From Bog-793 sp963823945 (GTDB lineage Bacteria; Actinomycetota; Acidimicrobiia; Acidimicrobiales; Bog-793): a stretch of DNA of 64,000 nt. Of this stretch, positions 26,934 to 34,620 are shown one piece after another; the first letter of the stretch is position 1; each line of letters starts with the position of its first letter. Made by a program: the position numbers and the translations under genes. A model generated the notes under the pieces. That model had not been told where the DNA came from. It did not search any database and was given only the letters and a program-made list of their open reading frames with translations. The DNA lies in the NCBI GenBank assembly GCA_963823945.1, contig CAWGNK010000003.1, positions 248,001 through 312,000 on the forward strand, read 5' to 3'.

Positions 26934-27925
26934 CGCCGCAGGGAAGCCTCGTCGTCGTCGTCGGACATGTGGGACGTGAGACGGATGTAAGCGTCCTCCA
27001 ACGTCATCGCGCCGAGCGCGTATTCCTCGGCGACGCCGGCATCGACCAAGGACGCCGCCCAGGCGATGCCTGCGCCGGCGTCCTTCTCTGCGATCGTTGT
27101 CACGAGATTGTGGCCAACCCGAGTTGCCGTCCCGGCCCAAGGCGGAAGGGCCGGTGTCGTGATCCCGGGGGCGAGCGCCACCTGCAGGCGAAGCTGCGAG
27201 CGATCGGCCGCCTTGAGCGACGCCGGGGTCCCGTCGGCCACAACGCGGCCCTGGTCGATCACCGCCAGGCGATCGACCGACTTCTCAGCCTCGAGGACGT
27301 TGTGCGTCACGAGCAGCACCGCGCATCCCGCGGCGCCGAGTTCCCGGACCTGCTCCCAGAGGAGGCGGCGGCGCAGTGGATCGACGTCGTTCGTCGGCTC
27401 GTCCAGGATCACGACACGACCCGGGCAGACGGTCGCCATGCAGAATCCGACCAACCGTTTGAGGCCACCAGACAGGTTCTTGCCGAGCGTGTCGCCCCAT
27501 TCGCCAATGTCGAGCGCCCCGACGAGCGTGTCCGTGCGCTTCGAGACCTCTCGCGTCCGGCCGCCCCTGATCCGGCCGGCCAGTTCGATCGCCTCGCGGA
27601 CGCGGAATGAATCGATCGGCAGCTGCGCCTGAGGCAGGTACGAGCACAGTTGGCGCGCGGCATCGGGATCCGCAACGAGATCGAATGGACCCAGGGTGAT
27701 CGTTCCGGTTGTCGGTTTCAACAGGCCGATCGTCTGTCGCACCAGAGTCGACTTCCCAGCACCGTTTGGTCCGAGGAGTCCATAGACCTCGCCTGGCGCG
27801 ACCCGCAGCGTGATCTCGTCGTTGGCCACGAGCGCGCCGAATCGCTTCGTGATCCCGTCGATCCGCAGGCTCCAGTCGTCAGCTCGCGACGCGAGCGACG
27901 GCTCCGGGCGTTTCTCCACGGTCAC
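26930..27925 (-). CDS. ABC transporter ATP-binding protein (ABC-2 exporter)
   Basis: 331 aa. Walker A is GPNGAGKST, the Q-loop region reads YLPQAQLP, the signature is LSGGLKR, Walker B is VVILDEPT and the switch histidine lies in LLVTHN. A C-terminal extension of about 90 residues follows the nucleotide-binding domain, as in drug/antibiotic exporter ATPases. It starts with GTG at 27925 and leads a three-gene operon linked by GTGA overlaps. It is adjacent to an integrase remnant, suggesting horizontal acquisition. Confidence 0.88.
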   Translation of the reverse strand: MTVEKRPEPSLASRADDWSLRIDGITKRFGALVANDEITLRVAPGEVYGLLGPNGAGKSTLVRQTIGLLKPTTGTITLGPFDLVADPDAARQLCSYLPQAQLPIDSFRVREAIELAGRIRGGRTREVSKRTDTLVGALDIGEWGDTLGKNLSGGLKRLVGFCMATVCPGRVVILDEPTNDVDPLRRRLLWEQVRELGAAGCAVLLVTHNVLEAEKSVDRLAVIDQGRVVADGTPASLKAADRSQLRLQVALAPGITTPALPPWAGTATRVGHNLVTTIAEKDAGAGIAWAASLVDAGVAEEYALGAMTLEDAYIRLTSHMSDDDDEASLRR

Positions 27926-28000
27926 CCTTTCGGCTCGTCACAAGAAATGTATTGGTAGGAACCATCGCGGGGCAATGGACCAAGTCCTGCCGACAGGCCG

Positions 28001-28186
28001 GCGGCGCGTCCGACAGGCCTTGGCATGGAAGGAAGAACCGACCTCCACCTCCACGATCTTCGCCACAGTGGGCTCATTCTCGCGGCAGCAACCAGCGCGA
28101 CCACCGCGGAGTTGATGCACCGTGCCGGTCACGCTTCGACGAACGCTGTACCTCGGTTCCAGGGCAGGTCTCGGGATTCGCCTTTG
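28001..28186 (+). pseudogene. C-terminal remnant of a phage-type tyrosine recombinase
   Basis: The frame through 28022 encodes HLHDLRHSGLILAAATSAT and then AELMHRAGHAS, which matches the C-terminal catalytic block of actinobacterial phage integrases: the HxxR motif, then the GH box. The position expected for the nucleophilic tyrosine reads PRF, so tyrosine is replaced by phenylalanine. Nothing upstream supplies the N-terminal arm or core-binding domains. The gene is therefore a truncated fossil. It lies between an ABC exporter operon and a membrane glycosyltransferase, about 3 kb from tRNA-Gly. Confidence 0.75.
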
Positions 28187-28199
28187 CTACCGTCTCGGG

Positions 28200-29855
28200 G
28201 TGGCGTCGTCGCCTGGCCAGTCAGCCGAAGGCACCGAAGAACTCCGGACCTCGGCGAAGGTGATCCCGGCCGGGACGTGTGGGCGCCGACGCGTGACCCT
28301 GGCGGCTCTCGTTCTCTTTGCCGTCGGCGTCCCGTACTTCCTCGCGCTCGCGACCCACAACCTCTCCATCCCCCACAACGACTCCTGGTCCTACAGCAAG
28401 ATCGCGCAGATCTTCGCCCGGACCGGCCAGATTCATCTCCAGAACTGGAATCGCAGCGCGCTGATCGGCCAAGTGGTGATGCTCGGACCGCTGGGCCGGT
28501 GGATCTGGGCCGAGCAGAGCGCGATCGCCGTGCTCGGCGCGGTCGGTCTGCTCCTCACCTACCGGATCCTCGCGAGACGCCTCGCGCCGGAACCGGCTCT
28601 CTTGGGAACGGCGCTCGTCGCCGTGCTCCCCGGCTACGGACTGCTGTCCACCTCGTTCATGGACGTGATCCCCGCGTTTGTCGCCGCGGTCGCCTGTCTC
28701 GCCGTCGCCGACGTCGCCATTGCGCGCCAATCACCGCCTCTCCTCGGCGCGGCGCTCGTTCTCGGGTCCTTCGGCGCGACGATCCGGGAAGAGGACCTCG
28801 CGGTCGTCGTGGCGGTCCTGGCGGCGGCCCTTGTGTCCTGGGGCCGCCGACGGGTTCGCACCGTCGTTGCGCTGACCGTCATCCTCGTCATCGCGGTGGC
28901 GGCATTCGAGATCTGGCGGACGCGCCTTCCCGGCGGGGACCGTCCGGCCCTCCGGTTGAGCCCGCTGGCGGCGGTGGACGGCACCGCACGCGGCTATCTG
29001 ACGTTGGCGCTGTTCTTGGCCCCCGCGGTGCTCGTCTCCGGTGTCCTCCGGCACCCGTCCCGGCTCGGCGCGGCGCTCTCCTTGCCGGCCGCGGCCGTCG
29101 GCGTCGCCAGCGTCGTGCACTTCCACGCCGGGGTCTTCCTCGGCAACTACCTCGCTTCGAACGGTGCCTACGGCCTCGCCGACATCGGGGGCCGGACCGC
29201 GGCCGTCATCCCGGGCGTCGTCATGGGCGTCCTCATCGCGCTGGCGCTCGTCTCGGGGGCGGCACTCCCCGCGGTCGTCGTGACGAGGTGGCGCGAGCTC
29301 GACCCGATGCTCGCCATGCTCGGCGTCTTGACGGTCGTCGTCGTGATCGGCGAATGCTTCGCCCATGAGCTCGTCTACGACCGTGATCTCATCGTCCTGC
29401 TCGTGCCCGGCGCGGTCCTCTGTCTGTGCAAGCCGCCGGCCCCCGCTCCGCGCCGCTCGCTCGGCATCGTGCCGCTCGCGGGACTGGCGGTGGTGTCGCT
29501 TCTTTTGTGCGCCAACGCCCTGGCACGCGACGCCGCCATCTGGGGAGCGGCGGACAGGCTGGTCGCCAGGGGCATCCCGGCCACCGGCATCGACGCCGGG
29601 CTCGACTGGGTCGGCTACCACGCGACCACGCCGGCACGGGGCGGGCCTCAGGGGCAAGACACGCTCCAGGGCTTCTGGGAGCCGATGTTCCCTCGTTCCC
29701 AGGCCTGCTACGAGATCACGGTCCAGCCCCTGCCCGGCCTCACGCCCATCGCGCGCGTGTCCTACCGGACCTACGCCGTTGTCGGCACCTCCCGACTCGA
29801 CGTCTACCGGATACGCGGCTGCACGCCACACCCCTTCGTGCGCGCCCCGGGTTGA
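28200..29855 (+). CDS. GT-C/GT39-like polytopic membrane glycosyltransferase (putative)
   Basis: 551 aa from GTG at 28200; an earlier start at 28122 would overlap the integrase remnant. It has about eleven hydrophobic segments. The first external loop reads HNDSWSYSKIAQIFARTG, which resembles the acidic loop following the first helix of GT39/ArnT-type enzymes that use polyprenyl-phosphate sugars. The final 110 residues are a hydrophilic extracellular domain with two cysteines. It probably transfers a sugar to an envelope acceptor. Donor and acceptor are unknown, and the start is uncertain. Confidence 0.65.
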   Translation: MASSPGQSAEGTEELRTSAKVIPAGTCGRRRVTLAALVLFAVGVPYFLALATHNLSIPHNDSWSYSKIAQIFARTGQIHLQNWNRSALIGQVVMLGPLGRWIWAEQSAIAVLGAVGLLLTYRILARRLAPEPALLGTALVAVLPGYGLLSTSFMDVIPAFVAAVACLAVADVAIARQSPPLLGAALVLGSFGATIREEDLAVVVAVLAAALVSWGRRRVRTVVALTVILVIAVAAFEIWRTRLPGGDRPALRLSPLAAVDGTARGYLTLALFLAPAVLVSGVLRHPSRLGAALSLPAAAVGVASVVHFHAGVFLGNYLASNGAYGLADIGGRTAAVIPGVVMGVLIALALVSGAALPAVVVTRWRELDPMLAMLGVLTVVVVIGECFAHELVYDRDLIVLLVPGAVLCLCKPPAPAPRRSLGIVPLAGLAVVSLLLCANALARDAAIWGAADRLVARGIPATGIDAGLDWVGYHATTPARGGPQGQDTLQGFWEPMFPRSQACYEITVQPLPGLTPIARVSYRTYAVVGTSRLDVYRIRGCTPHPFVRAPG

Positions 29856-29879
29856 CCCCCCGCGGGTGGGGCCCCGCGA

Positions 29880-29926
29880 ATCGCCCGGTCACCGCCAGAA
29901 GCCCGGGAGCGGAGTCGCCGGGCGAT
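29880..29926. terminator. 9-bp inverted repeat between convergent genes
   Basis: ATCGCCCGG and CCGGGCGAT are separated by 29 bases in the 79-base gap between the convergent glycosyltransferase and carboxypeptidase genes. A smaller 6-bp CGCGGG/CCCGCG stem lies just before it. Likely bidirectional termination structures without a T tract. Confidence 0.4.
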
Positions 29927-29934
29927 GATCGGTG

Positions 29935-31230
29935 TCAGCCGCCCGTCCGGCGCACCTGCGACGCGGTTGTGACGGAGAGCCCCAGGGGAACTTGCGCGAT
30001 CACGCCCCACGGGGCGATGACGAGCATCTCGCCGCCGGCCGTGCCGGGCGGTTCCCCCACGGGCGCGTGTGCCGACAGGCCGGTGCCGGTCGAGATCCTC
30101 TCGGTCAGCTTGAGCCCGCGCCAGACGACCACGAAGCGCGCCTGTGGCGGTGCGAGGAGCGAAATGTCGCCCCCACGCTGCGGGAGCGTGACCGTGGCGA
30201 CCGTCGCGCCCGGCCTCGCGACCCGCCAGGCGACGAGCCCACGCGTCGCCGAGTCGAGCAGGCCCTCGTCCACGAGGGCCGCGTCCCACAGTCCCCCGGG
30301 CTGGCCGAGCGCGGCGGTGACGACGAGCACGCCGTGGTGCCGCAGGGTGCGGAACGCCGCCGTGACAAGACAGCCCTGCGCCGCGAGCGTCCAGCCCGAC
30401 TTGATGCCCTGGATCCCGTCGTCGCCGATCGCCGGATTGACGTTCCAGATCTTCCCGACGACCGGGAAGCGGAGATCGCCTCGACGGACGATCCCGCGGA
30501 TGACGGCGTGGCCCATCAGGTCGGAGCCCAGCCTCGCCTGGTCGGCGGCGGTGCTCTCCGAGAGCGGGTTGACGCCGCTCGCGTCGGCGTAGTGCGTCGA
30601 GGCGAGCCCGAGGCTTTCCGCCGTGGCGTTCATCTTGGCGACGAACCGCCCGACGCTGCCCGCATCCCAGGTCGCGAGCAGCCCCGCGATGTTGTCGGCC
30701 GAGGGGATGAGGAGCGCCTCGAGGAGTTGATACTCCGAAAGTGTCTCGCCCGCGACGACCTTCACCGTGCTGTCGCCTTTCACGGCCTCGGTCTCGTAGA
30801 TCGCGACGTCCGACGCCGTGATCCGGATCAGCGGCCCGGACTGGCCCGGTGAGAGCGGGTGATCGCGCAGGACAACGAAGGCCGTCATCATCTTGGTGAG
30901 GCTCGCGATCGGGACCCGCCGTTCCCGCGGCGACCGACCGACCATCCCGACGCCACGCACCGCCACGGCGGCCTGCCCGACCTTGGGCCAGATGAGGTCC
31001 GGCACCGTTCCCGGGACGACCGCCGATCGCACGACCCGGATCGAGGCCGACCGACCGCTCGTCCCTTCCACCGTCGACATCCCCGTCGCGACCCCAACGG
31101 CCACCAGCGCCACCGCCGCGGCGACGACCCGCCCCCGGCGCAACCTTCTTCGGGCCCGCGACGGCCCGCACCGGACCGCCGGCTCTTGCGCCCGTTGCTT
31201 GTGCGCGATGGGCACGGTCGGCTCGTTCAC
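29935..31230 (-). CDS. D-alanyl-D-alanine carboxypeptidase family protein (peptidase S11)
   Basis: 431 aa from GTG at 31230, preceded by AGGGGA eight bases upstream; the frame is open to 31455 but that start would overlap the divergent cupin gene. A cytoplasmic basic N-terminus of about 34 residues precedes a transmembrane or signal segment (about 35-52). The serine hydrolase domain carries SLTK (110-113), SAD (177-179, followed by Asn180) in the place of SxN, and KSG (277-279). It probably trims peptidoglycan pentapeptides outside the cell. The SAD and KSG variants are conservative. Confidence 0.83.
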   Translation of the reverse strand: MNEPTVPIAHKQRAQEPAVRCGPSRARRRLRRGRVVAAAVALVAVGVATGMSTVEGTSGRSASIRVVRSAVVPGTVPDLIWPKVGQAAVAVRGVGMVGRSPRERRVPIASLTKMMTAFVVLRDHPLSPGQSGPLIRITASDVAIYETEAVKGDSTVKVVAGETLSEYQLLEALLIPSADNIAGLLATWDAGSVGRFVAKMNATAESLGLASTHYADASGVNPLSESTAADQARLGSDLMGHAVIRGIVRRGDLRFPVVGKIWNVNPAIGDDGIQGIKSGWTLAAQGCLVTAAFRTLRHHGVLVVTAALGQPGGLWDAALVDEGLLDSATRGLVAWRVARPGATVATVTLPQRGGDISLLAPPQARFVVVWRGLKLTERISTGTGLSAHAPVGEPPGTAGGEMLVIAPWGVIAQVPLGLSVTTASQVRRTGG

Positions 31231-31355
31231 GCTCTGGTCCCCTGCGATCGGTGCTGGCGAATCCGCAGAAAATCTACCTGCTCCCCGCAGAACCGGAGCC
31301 GCGACGACCGCCGATTCGCCTGAGCATCCGCGACCCGCCGCCCGCCCCGGCGGCG

Positions 31356-31361
31356 TAGCCT
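31356..31361 (+). promoter_or_regulatory. Candidate -10 of a leaderless cupin transcript
   Basis: TAGCCT ends seven bases before the GTG at 31369, with no ribosome binding site between, in the 138-base divergent gap shared with the carboxypeptidase gene. Confidence 0.35.
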
Positions 31362-31368
31362 CGGGTTC

Positions 31369-31734
31369 GTGCCGGCTTTTCGTCGTGGTCATCTCACCGA
31401 CCCGTCGCGGGCGCCGTCGACGGGCGAGACCGTCGAGGAGGTCTTCGGTCTGCACGGCGTCGTGATCGAACAGATCCTGAGCGGCGAGCTCGCCTCACCC
31501 GTCGAGTTCGACCAGGATCACGACGAGTGGGTCGTCCTGCTCGACGGCGGCGCGGAGCTCGAGCTGGACGGCGAACGCTGCCAGCTCGTCCCTGGTGACT
31601 GGGTCCTGTTGCCCCGACAGACGCCACACCGGCTCGTCCGCACCGATCCCGCCTCCCGCTGGCTCGCCGTGCACTTCGCCGGCGAGTCCCCGGAGGAGAC
31701 ACTCCCACCGGTCCGGCGCGCCCCCACCCGGTGA
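31369..31734 (+). CDS. Cupin-domain protein
   Basis: 121 aa single-domain cupin. The first motif reads QDHDEWVVLLDGGAELELDG and the second PGDWVLLPRQTPHRL, together giving a probable metal site with two histidines and an acidic residue. Small cupins of this kind often bind a metal or a small ligand; no substrate can be assigned. GTG at 31369 is used. The stop overlaps the next gene as GTGA, so the two are coupled. Confidence 0.82.
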   Translation: MPAFRRGHLTDPSRAPSTGETVEEVFGLHGVVIEQILSGELASPVEFDQDHDEWVVLLDGGAELELDGERCQLVPGDWVLLPRQTPHRLVRTDPASRWLAVHFAGESPEETLPPVRRAPTR

Positions 31735-32162
31735 CGGCCGACGATCCGTACCGCCTCGCGCGCTTCGTCGAGGCACAGGACGCCGGGGGCGCCTTCGAAA
31801 ACGCCCTCGACGAGCTGCACCGCGGACGCAAGACCTCTCACTGGATGTGGTTCGTCTTCCCCCAGATCGCGGGGCTCGGCCACTCGCAGATGTCCCGCTA
31901 CTACGCCATCTCGTCACTCGACGAGGCCCGCGCCTACCTCGCGCACCCGGTCCTCGGCCCCCGGCTCGTCGCCTGTGCGGCCGTCCTCGCCACCGGCGCG
32001 CGGACGCGGGCGGCAGGGGTCCTCGGGGAACTCGACGCCCAGAAGCTGCGCTCCTCGATGACGCTGTTCGCCCGGGCGGCACCGGACGAGCCGGTCTTCC
32101 AGCAGGTGCTCGATCGCCAGTTCGCCGGCCAGGCCGATCCCGCCACCGACCGGCTCGTCTGA
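31731..32162 (+). CDS. DUF1810 family protein
   Basis: 143 aa. The sequence contains the DUF1810 hallmarks DPYRLARFVEAQ, KTSHWMWFVFPQIAGLG, SRYYAISSLDEA and AYLAHPVLGPRL. The family is small, cytosolic and functionally undefined, and is often called calpastatin-like in old annotations without evidence. GTG start overlaps the cupin gene by four bases, and the gene ends ten bases from the convergent beta-lactamase-like gene. Confidence 0.88.
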   Translation: MTADDPYRLARFVEAQDAGGAFENALDELHRGRKTSHWMWFVFPQIAGLGHSQMSRYYAISSLDEARAYLAHPVLGPRLVACAAVLATGARTRAAGVLGELDAQKLRSSMTLFARAAPDEPVFQQVLDRQFAGQADPATDRLV

Positions 32163-32172
32163 GACGGGGCCG

Positions 32173-33051
32173 CTACCGCTTGGGCGCGAGCCGCGACCAG
32201 ACGAGCCGCGACATCCCCTCGATCGTCGAGATCCCGTAGCCCTCGGTGAGGTTGCCGTTCGTGAGGATGGCGACGATGTAGTCGCGCCCCTGGCCGTTGA
32301 CGTAGCCGATGCTGTTGATCTGCCAGTCGTCGTCGACGATCGGCACCCAGCCGTTCTTCAGCGCCACCGTCACGCCCGCCGGCGGCCCGGCGCAGACCCC
32401 CCACCGGTCGAACGGGATCACGTGCTCCATGAGACCGAGTTCGTAGGCGCGCGCAACCGCGTCAAGGAGCTTGTTGGCGAACACGAGGTGCTCGACGAGG
32501 CGGACCTGGTCGAGCGCTGTCGTCATCGTCTCGCCCCAGTAGCCGGCCGTGTTCGGCGTCGTGTCGGTCAGTCCCGCCGCAGAGTCGTAGCGCGCGATCG
32601 CGGCGGCCCCACCGACCTCGTTCCACAGGTCCGTCGCGTCGTCGTTGTCGCTCTCCTCGATCATCCCGGTGGCGAGGTACTCGTCGTCACTGTCGAGCGG
32701 CCGGTACAGGTGCTGCTCGGTGTGGAGCAGCGTCTCGAGGATGTCGACTTTCACGATGCTCGCCGTCTGCTCGGTGACACGCGGCCGGTAGAGAAAGAGC
32801 GTGTGGGTCCTCACGTCATAGAGCGCGGCCGTGATGTCGCCCCGGCGGCCTGCCAGGTAGGTGCGCATCGCCCGGGTCGTGAACGGATTGGCCGGCACCA
32901 CCGTGCGGCTCGCGGCGCGCGGACCCGGCTGCCGCAGCGGCCCCGCCTGTGCCCCCGACAAGACGGCTCCTGACAGGCCGATCAGCGCCGTGGCGACCGC
33001 GGCGATGGCGGTCAGCCGCGGGATCGACCGGCGCCGCACGTGATCCCTCAT
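32173..33051 (-). CDS. Secreted class A beta-lactamase-like serine hydrolase
   Basis: 292 aa with a signal peptide (Arg-rich N-terminus, hydrophobic core about residues 12-32). The catalytic motifs are SIVK (98-101), SDN (134-136) and KNG (232-234), in the class A beta-lactamase order. No classic ExxLN omega-loop motif was identified, so it could be an inactive or peptidoglycan-directed homologue rather than a true lactamase. A GGGAGG site precedes the ATG at 33051. It lies close to the S11 carboxypeptidase. Confidence 0.78.
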   Translation of the reverse strand: MRDHVRRRSIPRLTAIAAVATALIGLSGAVLSGAQAGPLRQPGPRAASRTVVPANPFTTRAMRTYLAGRRGDITAALYDVRTHTLFLYRPRVTEQTASIVKVDILETLLHTEQHLYRPLDSDDEYLATGMIEESDNDDATDLWNEVGGAAAIARYDSAAGLTDTTPNTAGYWGETMTTALDQVRLVEHLVFANKLLDAVARAYELGLMEHVIPFDRWGVCAGPPAGVTVALKNGWVPIVDDDWQINSIGYVNGQGRDYIVAILTNGNLTEGYGISTIEGMSRLVWSRLAPKR

Positions 33052-33129
33052 GAGCCTCCCTCGCTGTCCGTGGTCATCGACTAGTTGATAGCAGACTCGC
33101 CGCGACTCCGGCCCGCCGTCCGGGCGGCG

Positions 33130-34620
33130 TCAGGCGAGCGCGACCTCGCCGGCGCGCAGCGGCGCGGGAAGGTCGGTCGATCCCATGAGGTAGGCGTCGA
33201 CCGCCGCCGCGACGGACCTTCCCTCGGCGAGCGCCCAGACGACGAGGCTCTGACCCCGGGCCATGTCTCCGCAGGCGAAGACCCCTTCCGCGCTGGTCAT
33301 GTAGTTGGCCCCGACGGCGACGTTCTGCCTCGCGTCCAGGTCCAGCCCCAGCTCACCCACGACGCCCAGCTTCTCCGGGCCCACGAAGCCGAGCGCCAGC
33401 AGCACCAGGTCGGCCTGGATCTCCCGGCGCGTGCCCGCGACCGGCTCGAAGCGACCCTCGACGAAACGAACCGAGTCGAGGACGAGCCCCGCCACGGCGC
33501 CCTGTCCGTCGTCGAGGAACGACGAGGTGGCCAGGGAGTAGAGCCGCTCGCCGCCTTCTTCGTGGGCGGGGGCGAGGTGCAACGTGCGCGGCCAGGTCGG
33601 CCAGGGATTGTCGGGGGACCGGGTGGCGGGTGGTTCCGGCAGGATCTCGATCTGGTGCACCGACAACGCCCCCTGGCGGTGCACCGTCCCCAGGCAGTCG
33701 GCCCCGGTGTCGCCGCCGCCCAGGATGACGACGCGCCTGCCCGCCGCGTCGATCGGCGGATCGGGGAGCTCTCCCTCGCAGACGAGGTTCGCGCCTTTCA
33801 GATAATCCATCGCGAAATGGATCCCGGCGAGCTCGCGCCCCGGGACGGGCAGGTCACGCGGCCTCGTCGAGCCGATGGCGAGCACAACGGCGTCGTGGCC
33901 GGCCCGGAGCTCCGTCGCGGGGATCACCCTGGCGTCCGGCGCCGCCGCCCCGGGAACCTCGCTCGTCGAACCCCCACCGATCGCGGTGCCCACCTCGAAG
34001 CGGGTCCCCTCGGCCCGCATCTGCGCGAGCCGGCGGTCGATCACCGCCTTTTCCATCTTGAACTCCGGCACGCCGAAGCGCAGCAGACCGCCGAGCCTCT
34101 CCGCCCGCTCGTACACGGTGACCTCGTGACCGGCCCTCGTCAGCTGCTGTGCCGCCGCCAGACCCGCCGGACCCGAGCCGACGACGGCAACGCGCCGCCC
34201 CGTCGCGGGCGAAGGCACCTGCGCTTTGAGATCCGCCGTGACCCACTCGGAGATCTCGAGCTCGACCTGCTTGATCGACACCGGGTCGGCGTTGGACCCG
34301 AGCACGCAGGCACCCTCACAGGGGGCCGGACAAAGCCTCCCGGTGAACTCCGGGAAGTTGTTCGTCGCGTGCAGACGGTCGGCGGCCTGCTCCATGTCGT
34401 CCCGCCAGACGAGGTCGTTCCACTCCGGGATCAGGTTGCCGAGCGGGCAACCCTGGTGGCAGAACGGGATCCCGCAGTCCATGCAACGCGCCGCCTGGAG
34501 CCGCAGGCGGTCACCGGGGAACGGCAGGTAGACCTCGCGCCAGTCCCGGAGCCGCTCGGTGACCGGGCGCCGGCCCGGCGACTCCCGCTCGAACCTCAGA
34601 AACCCGCGGGGATCAGCCAT
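33130..34620 (-). CDS. gltD: Glutamate synthase small subunit GltD
   Basis: 496 aa NADPH-dependent oxidoreductase subunit. The N-terminal cysteines CMDCGIPFCHQGCP and LCPAPCEGAC coordinate [4Fe-4S] clusters. GSGPAGLAAAQ binds FAD and LGGGDTGADC marks the NADPH site. It passes electrons to GltB to make glutamate from glutamine and 2-oxoglutarate. The ATG at 34620 overlaps the gltB stop by eight bases. Confidence 0.96.
   Translation of the reverse strand: MADPRGFLRFERESPGRRPVTERLRDWREVYLPFPGDRLRLQAARCMDCGIPFCHQGCPLGNLIPEWNDLVWRDDMEQAADRLHATNNFPEFTGRLCPAPCEGACVLGSNADPVSIKQVELEISEWVTADLKAQVPSPATGRRVAVVGSGPAGLAAAQQLTRAGHEVTVYERAERLGGLLRFGVPEFKMEKAVIDRRLAQMRAEGTRFEVGTAIGGGSTSEVPGAAAPDARVIPATELRAGHDAVVLAIGSTRPRDLPVPGRELAGIHFAMDYLKGANLVCEGELPDPPIDAAGRRVVILGGGDTGADCLGTVHRQGALSVHQIEILPEPPATRSPDNPWPTWPRTLHLAPAHEEGGERLYSLATSSFLDDGQGAVAGLVLDSVRFVEGRFEPVAGTRREIQADLVLLALGFVGPEKLGVVGELGLDLDARQNVAVGANYMTSAEGVFACGDMARGQSLVVWALAEGRSVAAAVDAYLMGSTDLPAPLRAGEVALA

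Noticed and set aside
28187..29368. Continuation of the integrase frame into a 447-residue protein
   Set aside because: After the GH box the frame becomes Arg/Pro-rich noise and overlaps the glycosyltransferase gene in another frame.
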